Part shown: positions 47,301-59,932 of the stretch, piece by piece
How positions within the stretch are numbered: position 1 is the stretch's first letter
How the letters are laid out: the number at the start of each line of letters is the position of its first letter
From: Quercus robur
Taxonomy: Eukaryota; Streptophyta; Magnoliopsida; Fagales; Fagaceae
Length of the DNA: 64,000 bases
Reading direction: 5' to 3'
Assembly (NCBI RefSeq): GCF_932294415.1
Contig: NC_065537.1
Span: 50,574,302-50,638,301, forward strand
Made by a program: the position numbers and the translations under genes
Notes under the pieces: model-generated
What the model saw: the letters and a program-made list of their open reading frames with translations, nothing else
Told to the model about the DNA's origin: nothing
Databases searched by the model: none

Positions 47301-50281
47301 GTCATGGAAAATGGCTGTCATGGTTCGCTGATACGTAGCCCCCGCATTTTTGAGGCCAAAGGGCATTACAGTGTAGTAAAAGTTCCCAATTGGAGTTCTG
47401 AATGCCGTCTTCTCTGCATCTTTGGCTGCCATGCGGATTTGGTTGTACCCACTGTACCCATCCATAAATGAGAACATTGAGTTTCCTGCAGCTGAATCTA
47501 CAAGGAGGTCGATATTGGGCAAGGGGAATTCATCTTTAGGACATGCCTTGTTCAAGTTGCGAAAGTCTACACAACAACGGATTTGACCATTTTTCTTCTT
47601 CACAGGTACAATGTTGGAAAGCCATTTTGGGTGTTGGATGGGTTTGATAAAACCAGCTGTTAGCAATTTTTTGACCTCTTGAACTATTTGAGCTTTTACC
47701 TCAATGTGGAAGACCCTAGCTGGTTGGACTACTGGCCTCATCCCTGGGTCCACATTAAGAGAATGGACTACCAACTCTGGGTCTAGACTAGGCATCTCAT
47801 CATAGGTCCATGCAAACACATCTCTATTTTTTGAAGCAAGGTTACCAGTTGTTCTCTTTCTTGCGCCACCAATTGACTGCTAATGAAGACGGGCTTTCGA
47901 GATCCTGGTTCTGTCCCCAAATCTATTTCCTTTAATTCTTCCTCAGGCTGAATCTGGGCCTCCTTAACTGGTTCTTCTGGGATTTCTTCTTGGGCCATCA
48001 TGCAGCTTGGTGGTCCGGGACCTTCCTGCACAATGCATTCGGGTCCCGCGCACCTTCACAAACGATAGATTAGCCTTCCCCCAGGTTCCCGCACCACCAC
48101 ACATTCTCGAGATCCTGAAGAGCTGGGCTCCCTCTTTTGTCTTTTTCTTTCTAGAAGGTTCCTCAGGTCACGGGTGCCCCTCCCTCCTTCTTCTTCTTCT
48201 AGGATAGGTGCCCCTGGGGTCCCCGGGGCGGGGTTCTCATCATCTGGCTCCAACTCATCATAAAACATCGTTTCTGCAAAGTTCACTTCTCCCTGACTGA
48301 AAGGATTATGGTTGGCAGGGATCCTTATGGGCCTCCCATTCAGTCTCCCTTTAATGCATTGATGGAACGTGGATGGAATAAGGCGATGTTTATGAAGCCA
48401 CGGGCGTCCCAGCAACACATGATAAGAAACTTCTGCATTAATCACATGAAACCTTGTCAGAGCTACTATTGGCCCTACCCTTAAGGCTAGCTGCACGTAT
48501 CCTTCTGTTGATTCCATCGATCCTCCAAATCCTGTTATTTCCATGGGAGCCCCCAGGATCCTTCTGTCAACCAAGCCAACAACTTCCAGGGTACTCAAGG
48601 CTATGAGATTGAGTGATGCCCCCGTATCCACCAGTGCTCTTCTGACTTGAACGCCGTTTATGGTGGCCATTAGATAAAGGGGTCTACGATGGTCTGGGTG
48701 CTCAATCTCCATGTCTTTATCAGTGAAGGTTATTGCATTGGTTGTCTCCAGGAAAGCTCGACTAGCATGTGACTCAGCTGTAATGCATTCCATCCCTGAA
48801 TCTGCTGCTATGCTCATGAGAGACTCTGTGGCCACTCTTCTTGCTTCTGGTCCGAATCCTAATTGATTGAATAGTGACCTGAACTTAGGATTCTTCTGAA
48901 GGGTCCTGACTGTGCTCGGGTGGAAGGATCCTTCAGATTCTCCTACTTCTGCCGGGTTCCCATGTATTACTACTGCTACCACCCATTTTCCTTTGTGGTT
49001 AGGCAAGGGGTTCCTCTGCACCTCTGGCTCCTTCTGAGTGAGCTCCAGGGTTCCTTCTCTCAACTTTTTGTGGAAGAGTTTGCGAAGGGTCCAGCAATCC
49101 TTGGTGGAGTGCTTGACATAATTATGGATTCTGCAAAATAAAGGGTTCTTCCTTTCTTCTTCAGTTGGTGGCCTAGACACAGTGAATGGCCTAACAACCC
49201 CATCTCCAATCCATTTGTCTAGGACATGGCTTAACTCCTCAGTTGTACATGGGATCACTGGTGGTTTCTCGAACACCTTCCCATCTGGTCTCTTCCTTTT
49301 CTCTCCTACTGATGCTGTCATAGCTTGGGATACGGGCAACCTTTTTGTCCTCATGGTTTGTGCCGTCCTTCTGGTTCTCTGTAGCAAGTCAGCAAACTGC
49401 GTGATACATAGATTTTCAAGGTTGAGCCTATAATCAAAAAGCATGTTGGCTATACAGGCTTCCACGAGCTCCTTTTCTTCATGGTCCCCATAGCAGTCTA
49501 GGGACACATCTTCAAATCTTTTAATGAATTGAACAGGATCTTCTCCAGGTCTTTGCCTCACCATTTGCAGATTCTGGAAAGTGATTTTGTCTTCACCATG
49601 GTAATATTTGGCGCAGAATTTTTCCATCATCTCATCCCAGGTTTTGATGGACCCGGGTCTCAGCGTGGTGTACCAAGTGTATGCCCTATCCACTAAGGAT
49701 TTGGCGAATTCCCTCAGACATAATTCTCTGTCTCCTGCATAGGGGCCCATAGTGTGAACAAACCTACTCACATGTTCCACGGCACTTCCGTTCCTCCCAT
49801 CGAAAGGATGGAACTTTGGGGGTTCGTACCCCTTAGGGTATGATTTGCCAAGAAGTTCTGGAGGGAACGGGGGATCCCGAGAGAATTGCTTGGGGATCCC
49901 TGAGAGTTTTTCCCTTTCTTACTCCAGGAGGGCATTGACATCTGCCAGTGTCAAGTACTGAGGGTTGGCTCTTCCTCCCACTGCTGACCCTCCTTCTGGC
50001 TGCGTCCCATCTTGGTGGCCAGTAGGGGGAACATTGTTTCTGATTTCCTGTGTCCTGCCCTCTTTGAGAAGACGAACTTCTTGCTCCAGATCCTTTAACA
50101 TTGCTATCATCCTGGCCATAAGGTCTGGTTCCTGCCTTGCGTGTCTTTGTTCTGACACAACCTCCTGTTCTACCAAGGGTATCCCACCTCCTTGCCTGGA
50201 AGCTACCTCGTTTTCTCCTAAGGGTTCAGAGGCCGTAGGTGGCACATTAGTTCCTTTGCTGTTTCTTTGTCTTGGAGGCAT
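44325..50281 (-). pseudogene. Element 3 gag-pol, nearly intact
   Basis: Gag starts MPPRQRNSKGTN at 50281. Capsid region about 49740-49380 (REFAKSLVDRAYTWYTTL); protease about 48660-48400 with the active DTGAS and LLGRPWL; RT about 47650-47130 with YVDD at 47265-47276; first RNase H about 46880-46520; second RNase H about 46400-45990 (RFDGSATATSNG, GDSNLVVSQVKG); integrase 45896-44325 with all three DDE residues visible (GLDLIGP, SDNGTPF, NGQAEATN). Visible lesions are few: TAG after gag codon 'NALLE' near 49919, a one-base deletion in a poly-A near 47830, and TAA at 45954. The gag-protease block ends at 48056 in a different frame from the RT block; Ogre elements have an intron about here, which I could not confirm. 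Confidence 0.9.
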
Positions 50282-50321
50282 TCTCTGTGAAGGGGTTGCT
50301 TCTTCCTTCTTCTTTGCCCAG

Positions 50322-50339
50322 TCCCCAGTGAAGTCGCCA
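50322..50339 (-). other. Element 3 primer binding site (tRNA-Arg type)
   Basis: Minus strand reads TGGCGACTTCACTGGGGA, three bases inside the 5' LTR. It fits the 3' end of plant tRNA-Arg(ACG) as I remember it with two mismatches. Ogre-like elements are known to use tRNA-Arg. Confidence 0.7.
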
Positions 50340-50342
50340 AAA

Positions 50343-51590
50343 TGTGAGAGTGCCTTTTTCGTGACACTCAGGCCCAAGGATCCCGGGCCTAAATGAAAAG
50401 GAGGATTTGGTGGACCGGGCCTTGACTCACCGCAGCTAACGAGCTGTTTAAGAATCAAGTGGATGCAGAGAATACTCCTGACAATATAAAGAAAATGACA
50501 AACAAGGATATCGAAGAGTGCCAAAAATTAACAAGGTAAATTCAGAAGGAAAGAAACAGGATTAGCAAAGCGATAAAAATTAGTGTTGTGGGGATCCTGG
50601 GAAATATGAAGCAATGTTTCATTAATACATTATCTGTTTGATTACAGAAAGCTCACTAGGACGTGATACAAGATTCAATCAAGCTCAAAAATTGCAGTCT
50701 TGAATGACTATTTCAGCCTTCAAAACTTGCAAAGTTTGATTCTCGTTGAACCCGAGTATGTGCAATAGTGGCTTTTACAGGATACCGGAAAGCAATACTT
50801 GTTTTTCCCTTAATATTTTCCTTTCTGCACAGATTTTCTGATAGTTTTTCCTAGAGAATTTCTTCTTTCTTGTGTTTCTTTCTTTTTTTTCGTTGCTTTC
50901 TTCACAACCCATCCCCTCCTTTTATAATGGAGTTTTTTGGGCTTCCCGGGGAACCGTTGGTTCCCCTGTTTTGCTCTTTTGCAAACAGAGCATGTCCTGT
51001 TCCCATCGTCTTGGTAAGTCCCTTTTCCGTTTTTTCTCATTCTTTCCTTCTTTCAGCTCTGATTCTTTTGAAAGCTTCTGGTTGGCCATCTTCTTTGGGA
51101 CGTGCTGAGGTATGCCCTTCTCGGCATCCCCATTTCTGGCATCTTCCACTTTTCCCTTTTCTTTCCTATTTGGGCGGAATCCTGTTCTGCCATTTTTGAA
51201 AGTCGTTTGTTATCATTCTTCTTCCCTGTCCTGGTTCCCCGAGGCCTTTTCTGTCTGTGCCATGAGAGGTCGCTCGCGTTTTGCTTTTATTTCTTGTTTT
51301 CTTCTTCTGTCTTCTCTCTATCGATTTGTCCCATTCTTCCTTTTTCTTTGTGCCTGAAGGGCTCCGCGCTTATTGATGGTTCCTGAGGATCCTTGCTTCT
51401 TATACTTTGCCGTGGTCCTCTTTTTTTGGATGCTTCTTTTTTTCTGGGCTTCAGGATCCTCTGGGCCTTTCTTTTATTCCCTCATGGGTCTCTTGTATCT
51501 ATTACTTTGGGCTTAGCTTGAATTTTCCTTTTGGGTTTGACTTGTTCTTTTTGGGCTTATTTCACTATGACCCTTTTTTAGACCTCAACA
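50343..51590 (-). repeat. Element 3 5' LTR
   Basis: 1248 bp copy of 37791-39039. Confidence 0.95.
50918..50927 (-). promoter_or_regulatory. Probable TATA box of element 3 5' LTR
   Basis: TTATAAAAGG on the minus strand, conserved at 38367-38376 in the other LTR. Confidence 0.5.
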
Positions 51591-51595
51591 GTTAG

Positions 51596-52208
51596 TTTAG
51601 TGTAAAAATTGGATTTCAATTAGAGTTTTATATATATATATATATATATATAATAATAGGTAAAGGTGAGAGAAAATCCAATTAGATTTCAAAGTGAAAT
51701 TCAATCAAAGTCTAATTTTGCGCCACGTATCTCATCTAATCTAAATTTTTAAATTTTTGTGCCAAGTGAGTTAATTCAATGTAAAAATTAGATTTCAATT
51801 AGAGTTTAATTTTGTGACATGTGTTCCATCTAATTTAAGTTTTTAAATTTTTGTAACAAATGAGTTAATTTAGTATAAAAAACGAGGAGTCCAATATAAG
51901 TAAATCATAAAAACATATAGGTAAAACTGAGAAAAAATTCAATTAGATTTCAAATTGGAATTCAATTAGAGTATAATTTTGCACCACGTGTCCCATCTAA
52001 TTAAAATTTTAAATTTTTTTTGAACCAAGTTAGTTAGTTTAGTGTAAAAATTGGGTTTTAATTAGAGTTTTATTTTACGGCACATGTCCCATCTAATTGA
52101 AGTTTCTTAATTTTTGTGCCAAATGAGTTAATTTAGAGTAGAAAATGAGGAGTCTAATATAAATAAATCATAAAAAACATAATCATATATCTAACACTAT
52201 ATATAAAA
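51596..52208. repeat. Helitron-like ~200-bp repeat units, right of element 3
   Basis: Three to four diverged copies of the blocks found at 37358-37785 (AGAAAATCCAATTAGATTTC, then CACGTGTCCCATCTAATT and CAAGTGAGTTAATT). Each is introduced by a TATATA/ATAATAATAGGT stretch resembling a Helitron 5' end. Confidence 0.6.
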
Positions 52209-53722
52209 CTAGTATGTAGCCCCGTGCTACCGCACGGAAATGGATATATTATTAATCATGAGTTTATTCATGTTTAAAAGGCTCAGTTAAGTCTAAATTC
52301 ATATTACTAACCAGAAAATTTCATTAACAAAATTTAGCAGTATATATATTTTACACAGAAAGATGAACCTTGGTGACAATGTTTATCCAAAAGATCCATT
52401 CACACTTTTGAATCTTCAATCTCTATTGGTGATTGAAATTTTCTCAGCTTAAAAAATTTAAAATTAAAAAAAAAAAAAAAAACCCCTCAGAGTTGTACTC
52501 ATTTTGTAGTTTTACGATGGGTCATTTTGTAACATGATGGGCATTTGTGTGAGGAAAAAACCTCTGAAGTTCCATGGCTGATAAAAGAAATTCTCTCCAA
52601 TCTCTTTTTATAGAGAGAGGGGTTTGTGCGTGTTTTTATACATCCTTCATAATTGTATTATCACGAAGCAGGTCCAATAGATTTAGATTGGTATTACCGA
52701 TTCCCAAAGCATGAGTGTTTAATGTGTTATTAATTTCATCTCATTGGCTTCTGCACATGACAGCAAAATTAAAAATAATTAGATTGTACATGTGTATAGT
52801 AAAATTGGACTCCAATTTCAGATTCTAATTGAACAATTGGAATGATAATATATAATAGTAACAACAATAGGAAAATTCAAATTAAATTTCAAATTAAATT
52901 GTAACAATCTGAATAAAAAATCCAGTAGAAAGACAGGGTAGAGTGATCCACTTCAAGAAGGCGACCAAACTTGCGTAAATATAGAATAATAAATCTCTCT
53001 CCGAAAAATTTACATTGTTCATAACCTTTACCTTCATTGAACATTTTAAAAACATAGTGACTCACATCTGCCATCCAGACATCTAAAGTCGGGTCCTCTC
53101 CAATTCGCATGAGATTCCATTGATCACTAAGTTCCTTTGCAGCCTGCAAAAAGTATCATCCATCGGTCCACAGCAGTGTTTTCTTCATTTTATAGGTGCC
53201 AAACCTAAACAAAAAGCCAAATATAAGGATAGTGAATTTTAGGCATAATGTGCATCTAATCACATATTAGCAATTTATAACAAATGTAAAGATGCAAACT
53301 TTGTAAGTGAATAATAAACAAAACTCAATGTCAGAACCAAGAAGAAAGCACTTTAATCCGAAACTCAATGCAAATTTAAAGATGCAAACTTTGTAAGCAA
53401 TTTATAACAAAGATGCAAACTCTGGCTTTGCTATCTTTTTGGAAATTATGCAATGTACCCAAACCAAGTTCTTATCACCGATATTAATCTCTTTGGTTTT
53501 TGCGTTTGACTACAAAATCAAGAAAAAACTTAATTAGCACAATAACTCACTTAACCCGATACATAGAAGTGGTTTTAATGAGAATGAGCCCACATACATT
53601 TAGCCACATGATGCAAAATTCAACTTCAATTTCAGATTCTAGACACATGGCACAAAATTAGAGTTCTAATTTGGAATTCAATTTTACACTCTCTCTGTTT
53701 CACCTATTATTTTATATATAGA
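52209..53722 (-). mobile_element. Non-autonomous Helitron, ~1.5 kb
   Basis: On the minus strand it starts TCTATATATAAAATAATAGG after a host A (53723). It ends with the hairpin CCGTGCGGTAGCACGG, 12 bases and CTAG at 52209, followed by host T. TC start, 3' hairpin, CTRR end and insertion between A and T are the Helitron signature. No Rep/helicase gene is inside. It carries a possible captured exon at 52889-53149. Confidence 0.72.
52889..53149 (-). pseudogene. Possible captured exon fragment inside the Helitron
   Basis: Open for 86 residues (MQAAKELSDQWNLMRIGEDP at the start), preceded on the minus strand by a good acceptor TTTTTGCAG just before GCTGCAAAGG. The residues DPTLDVWMADVSHYVFKMF look like real protein, but I do not recognise the family. 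Helitrons often pick up exon fragments, so capture is a reasonable inference. Confidence 0.4.
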
Positions 53723-53814
53723 TTAGAGGAAGAAAGAGTTTGAATGATTTTATATTTGTGAGACTTTTGTTTTTTTTTTTTTTATAACTAAAAACAATTC
53801 AAATTTATAAGTCA

Positions 53815-54225
53815 TCTATATATATATATAAAGGTAAAGTTTAGAGAAAATCTAATTAGATTCTTCAATTGAAGTCCAATTTTGCGTCATGCGTTCTATA
53901 TTATTTATTTTTCGAGAGAGTTTTATTTCTTAATTTTGGAATCAAATGTGGGACCATATCATAAATATCCATTCAAGTGAGTTATTGTGTACAAAAACCA
54001 AAAAGTCTAGAATTAATAAACATAAAAATATTTTTAAAAAAATGAACAATTTACATTTTCTACCTAATAATATTCTTAAAAGACTTTTTTAAGAGTTAAA
54101 TATATATATATATATATATAAATGACTATCAATAATATTTAAATTATATATGTAAAAATTATACTATACACCTTAATGTGTATCTTTTAAGTATATCCAT
54201 ATATATGCATGGGGTTAGAGGCTAG
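53815..54225 (+). mobile_element. Possible short Helitron relic
   Basis: Starts TCTATATATATATATAAAGG after an A and ends GGTTAGAGGCTAG before a T. Its left part shares the AGAAAATCTAATTAGATT block with the other Helitron-like repeats. The 3' hairpin (CCAT...ATGG) is weak. Confidence 0.35.
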
Positions 54226-54643
54226 TTTAATAAAAAGAAATTGAGTGGAATTGTTTCCATTTGTTTGGAGCCAAAATTTTTCCAAGAAAAAGAGAGTTAA
54301 CAAATTTTTTTGAAAGAATTCGCAAGATTTACGATTTCCTTGCCATTACCTACCACTTCATGGCTAGTCTCCTAGCCCCTCGGGGAAGGTTCATTTCTCT
54401 ATTTTTGCACAACTCACTTATTCAACTAAAGCAAACAATAAAAAAACACAATCTTAATCCATTAAAATTACACATCAAATACAAATTTTGCACACCATAA
54501 TATTAATTAAGATTCAATCTTTGGAATCAAAATCCAGCAAGAAGAGGCACACATACATATAATCATTAAAATGCAAGGCTATGCAAGCATAAAATTGAAC
54601 AACTTATGGTGATGAAACACCACAAAACAGTAGCAATGCAAGG

Positions 54644-56855
54644 CTATGCACTCTTGAAATTGAACAACTTACGGTAATGAATCACAACAAAACAATAGCA
54701 AGTGTCAATACACACTTCAATGAGGTTAAACCACGCCCTACGCCAATATGGATTTATGTAGAGTACTGCAACAATTCCCAACAAGACTGTTATGTAAATC
54801 ACCGCAAAGCTTATGTAGAAGACACCCATGTCCATCAAACTATCACCTTCTTCCCCCTCATTATCCACTGGAGTTGTAAACGGTGGTCTGATTCTGGTGC
54901 AACCATTCTTTAATGGAGGTCCACACAAGAGAGGGTTCCCCTCATAACTGTTTTCATCAAAAGTAATGAATTGATTTTTTCTGTCGGGTGTTGCACCTGA
55001 TAAGTTGTTGTGTGCCACACTAAAGACTGCTAGAGAGGTCATTTCAGTCAATTGAGGTGGAATTTTACCCTTCAAATTGTTGTAGGAAAGATCCAGACTT
55101 TCTATTTGCTTTAGATTTGAGAATGTTACAGGGATTGATCCAGATAGATTGTTGTGTGACAAGTTCAATGCACGAATGCTGCTGTTTATCCTACCGAGTT
55201 CCGGTGGGATATTACCTTCTAGATTGTTGCACGAGAGGTCAATTCCAAACATGTACTCGAGGATGTAACCCTTGTAGGTGTAAGTTCTACTTTTTGTTGC
55301 AAACTGTACTTCTTCTTCAGCATTCACAGATGGATCAAGCATAAATATGCCATAGTATAGAGCTTCAATAATTGTTGAATATAGTGACAAACTACTTGAA
55401 TAAGTTTCCCTTGAATACAAACCTCCGAAGGAATTATCCTGGGTGGATGCATCAAAAGTAATGTTACTCAAGCAATGAGGTATAGGACCTGAAAATTTAT
55501 TGTAGGAAAGATCCAAAATGTTTAAGTGTTGCAAAAGGCATAATTGAACTGGAATTTGATCTCCTAAATGATTTCCTTTCAAGAGGAGAATTCTCAATGA
55601 TGAGAGGCTGCCAATCCAATTGGGAATGTTGCCAGTTAGAAGGTTATCTCGAAGATTCAGTGCAAATAGATTGGAGTTGTTCTGGAAAGCACTTGGAATT
55701 GGACCACTCAAGAAATTTTTATTTAATTGAAAAAAGTTGATACTTGAGGAATTGAAGCAAGATGGAATAAAGCCAAACAGATTGTTGTCAGAAAGGTCAA
55801 GAAATGTGAGATGAACGAGTTTGCATAACTCGATTGGAATAGGACCTTCAAGATGATTTTTTGCCATGAAAATGTCCTCTAAAGATGAAATGTTCCCAAT
55901 CCATGTTGGAAGTATGCCTGAGAAATGATTGTTGTCCAAATATAAATAATGTAGATTAGTCAAATTAAAATTGGTAGGAAATATTTGGCCATTGAAGCTA
56001 TTGTTTGATAATATGAGAAATTCTAGTCGGTAGCAACCCATTATGAAATGCATTGGTATTGTTCCTGAAAAATGATTCTCAGACAAGTCTAGACTGGTTA
56101 AGAAAACCAAATTCCCAAAAGTAGGAATATTGCCTTCAAATTCATTTCTAGACATATTTAAAAATTTCAAATTTGGAAAAATTAAACCAAGGTTTGTGGG
56201 AATTGGACCATGTAAGTAATTATCTGAAATATCTATGATAAAAATGTTGGGATGAATATCATATGGTACTATGAAAGGCCCTCTGAAAGAGTTATTTTTT
56301 AGATCAAAAGCCTCCAATCTTGTATTGTTCTCTAATAACCAGTTAGGGAACTGCCCAACCAACTTGTTGTGAGAGAGATTAATTACTCGCAAATCATATT
56401 GGTATTGAAGAAATCTGGGAGGTGTGCTATTGTGAATGTTAAATGAACATTTAGACAAACTGAAAACCTTTAATTGAAAGGTTGGAATCCAAGTAAGAGA
56501 ATCAGTTTCCAAAGCTAATATATTGTTATCACCGACTAGGATCTTAAGATTTGAGAGGTTGAAAAGGAAGGAAAATGTGGACGGGATCAAGAACTTGTTA
56601 TCTGAGAAAGAAAGATACACAGGTGACGAAAAACTTGATAGTGGAGACTGGGCAATGTTCCCATTGAAGTGATTATAAGAGAGATCCAATACTTGGAGTG
56701 ATGTCAAGTTTGCCATACATGAAGGTAGTCTCCCTTCAAAATTATTGCCGCTGAGGTATATCTCTTGGATTTTCTTAAGTTCACACCAACCTGTATAATG
56801 TGATAATTAGTTATTATGTTCTACCATTGTAATTATTCAAAGCAATATCATTGTG

Positions 56856-56895
<40 letters not shown>

Positions 56896-59713
56896 ACCTA
56901 GGTCAGGTAGGTTGCCATTCAATCCACAGTCTTTCACTGTCAATACCTTAAGAGAAGTCATAACTCCAATTTTTTGAAGAAGACTTTTATCAATCGATGA
57001 ATTATCCAACTTCAACTGCTCAAGGTTGTTTAGTTTGCTTAACTCTAAAACAAAAGCAAAAATCTTAAATTAGTACTAATTGCTCAAAATTATTAGGATA
57101 CCACACAAAAGTGTTAAAGTAGCGAAGACCACTTCCACAACTAAGATTCTTTGAAAGAAAGTAATTTTATTTTATCTAATAATAATTTTATAGACTACCA
57201 TGTAATGTGGCAGTCTATATACTTTCATATTTTAGAATTTAATTCAAATTATGAAATTAATTTATTTCAACTAGAGATAATGCTTTTTCTTGAAGATCTC
57301 AGTCTTATTTTAAGATTAGTGTCGTTAAACCTTTTTTCCCCTTTTTGTCTAAATCATTTCTTTTTTGTTGTTGCTACAATTATTTCCGATTTAGGTAAAT
57401 TCCTTTTTACACAAATCATATCAAAGCCATTTTTTTTATTTGATAAGAAATTATTTTTATGATCAATTTATAATACTAATTAAGTATTATAATTTTTTAC
57501 GAATGAACTTCAATTATTTACAAGCCATTAGAATAATAGAAAATGTATTTTTTTAGATTAATATAGTTTAGAATATGAATCTATTGTAATATTGTTGTGA
57601 GGCTCTTAAAGTTTGGATTTTGTTTGCATTACTCTAGTCCTGTGCAATACCGCTGGAGAAAAACTTTATTCGTGGTTACTAAAGTTGAAATATAGAACAA
57701 GTTTGAATTGCTAGCTTTGGACAATGTAGAACAACCTTGAAGCTCCTATGTGATTATTGGTTTAGGCCAAGAAAAGTATTCTAAAAAAACTGATATTAAA
57801 ATCTCCACTGTGTAGTCTTTGTTTTTAACATTTTGAATACAAAATTTAACAAGATGAAAATAAATTATGATACTTGTGAAAGACAATAAGTTTAGTCTCA
57901 TTGAATTTCAAGAAATTTGATTATCAATATTTAGAATAAGGTTTTTATAGAGCTTTTTTACTATTATGCCAGTGATGAAAATAAAAACGCAAAACAACAT
58001 CACATTGATGTCAATGGCATAACTTACCTTTAGTAGTAAATGATCCCACCATATTGTTATATGAGAGATCTAATATCTTCAATGATGGGAAGGCAGTTAA
58101 TGACTCAAGAACTCGGGCACTGAAATCATTCAGACTCAAGTCTAGGTGTTGCAGCTTAGTTAAGATGTTTGAATCTATAGGGCAAAATAAAATATCTCAA
58201 AAACATCGACATGATAATTTCATTTGACATACCATACAAAAGAAGTATTTAATTTTAATCCATGAACATATATTTGTACAAACTATTATACCTCTTGTTG
58301 TCACGAAGTCAGTGATCTTGTTATTAGACAAGTAGAGCTCCTCCAAGTTGCTAAATGCTTTAAATTCTATAATAATAAAAATTACATAAAAAATTATGAG
58401 GAAAAAAGGAACTTCAGTTGCATAAATAATTTTCATTTAAAATAGAAAAAGGGTGAAATTTAGTTGCATAAATATCAATGATTGATAGGTGGGAAATAAG
58501 AAATGTTACATGCTCAATAATCTTCCTTTGCAAATTAATGAGAGTTTTACCTTTGATATGAATTGTTCCATTCAAATTGTTGTTACTCAAATCTAGTTCC
58601 TTGAGCGACATAATACCACTTAAGGATTGCAGAATGCTGTGATTGAAATTATTAATATCCAAGTGAAGCACCTCCAACTTGCTCAACAAAGAGAATCTAT
58701 CAAAACCTGCAATTTAGATTATTCAATTTGCATGTCTGTGACTTTATATTCCCACAAAACAGTACAAAATGAATCTTAACATGCAACTAATTTGTGGTCT
58801 ACATTTATTTTTAAAGAAAAGGTAAAAAGAAAAAATAATTCCAAACAATTTACTTTGGTCAAATAGATTAATTGGAGGGAAACCAAAATGTTTACACACT
58901 CAAGAATTAAGCACTCATTCATCTTACATTGGATGAGAATTTTACCCGAAAGGCTTACCTTGGATGGGGATTGGTCCAAAATGTTTACACACTCAAGAAT
59001 TAAGCACTCTTCCTTTGCAAATTAATGAGAATTTTACCCGAAAGGCTTACCTTCACCATTCAAATTGTTGTCCCCCAAATGTAGTTCCTTGAGGGAAGCA
59101 ATTCCACTCAAGGATGAAAGAATACTGTTATTGAAATAATTACCATCCAAGTAAAGCACCTTCAACTTGCTCAACGAAGAGAATCTTTGAAAACCTGTGA
59201 TTTAGATTTATATGCTTCAATTTGTGTGTCCACAACTATATATTCCCACAAAAAAATATAAAATGATTCCTAACTCAAATGATGTAATAGAAAAAAAAAA
59301 TTAGCATATCAACAAATTATAAACTTGGTACCTTCATTTGGGACCCATCCAGAAATGTAATTATAACTCAAATCGAGGTGCTGGAGCTCTTCAAAGGGAA
59401 GAAATAGAGAGGCATTGAAGTACCAACCTCCCCCACTTTCTCCATTCCAATAAATCGTATTATTAAGAGCAAGTTTGATTACACGGCCAGTAGTGATGTC
59501 ACACTTGACTTTTTCCCACTCACAGCAATCACTCTCTTTGTCAGCTAAGTCCCAAGGTGTAAAATGATATTCAAAAGTGTAGTTGATGGTGGAAGCTTTG
59601 TATTGCAAGAGAGCAATTCTCTCTTCCTCCCAGCAACCAAAGCACCCATTCATACCAAAATGAACCAAAACTAACACCACAAGCCACCAACAAAAATGTC
59701 CCAGCAACTCCAT
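54644..59713 (-). CDS. LRR receptor-like protein (RLP1/9/13-15-type), seven exons
   Basis: Joined exons 59713-59332, 59194-59051, 58706-58551, 58366-58292, 58174-58028, 57044-56898 and 56790-54644 all keep frame (every intron in phase 1, GT-AG) and give 1,065 residues. Order: signal peptide (about 1-27), Cys-rich LRR N-cap (ERIALLQYKAS, DCCEWEKVKCD), many 24-residue LRRs of the LxxLxxLxLSxNxFxGxIP type, a non-LRR island near residue 790-850 (ending TKSRTYTYKGYILEYM), further LRRs, an acidic stretch (NEGEEGDSLMD), one membrane helix (YISFAVIYITVLLGIVAVLY) and a short tail without kinase. Such proteins sit in the plasma membrane and detect ligands in defence or development, signalling through SOBIR1/BAK1-type partners. 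The exon-per-LRR layout matches the Arabidopsis RLP1/9/13/14/15/56 group and CuRe1-like genes. Ligand unknown. No lesion seen. Confidence 0.9.
56858..56892. repeat. 35-bp homopolymer in RLP intron 6
   Basis: Uninterrupted A run on the plus strand, that is poly-T directly after the 5' splice site GTAGG of the 107-bp intron 6. Confidence 0.9.
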
Positions 59714-59932
59714 TACTTTTTCTTTTTCTGATTTTCAATCACAATAAGTCTGACAAAGTTTTTGTCCAACTCTCAGTTATTATGATTCCAAATGATCTTG
59801 AGTATAAATAAGCCACCAGCACCTTACATATATAGTGTTACCAAAGAGCATCAAATTGACTTTGCTAGCTATTAATGATGTTTTTCCTATTTCGTATCTA
59901 ATACGTTCCTATGAAATATTTCTTTATTTCAT

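Larger units (their letters stand above)
37791..51590 (-). mobile_element. Element 3: young Tat/Ogre-like retrotransposon with antisense PMD gene
   Basis: A 13.8-kb element with LTRs of 1249 and 1248 bp and a perfect 5-bp target duplication GTTAG (37786-37790 and 51591-51595). gag-pol runs on the minus strand. The antisense gene (39564-43455, plus) lies between pol and the 3' LTR. The tRNA-Arg-type PBS, dual RNase H and large size resemble Ogre-group Tat elements. By eye the LTRs differ at about 23 positions plus one length change, all transitions, so this is the youngest of the three. Confidence 0.95.
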
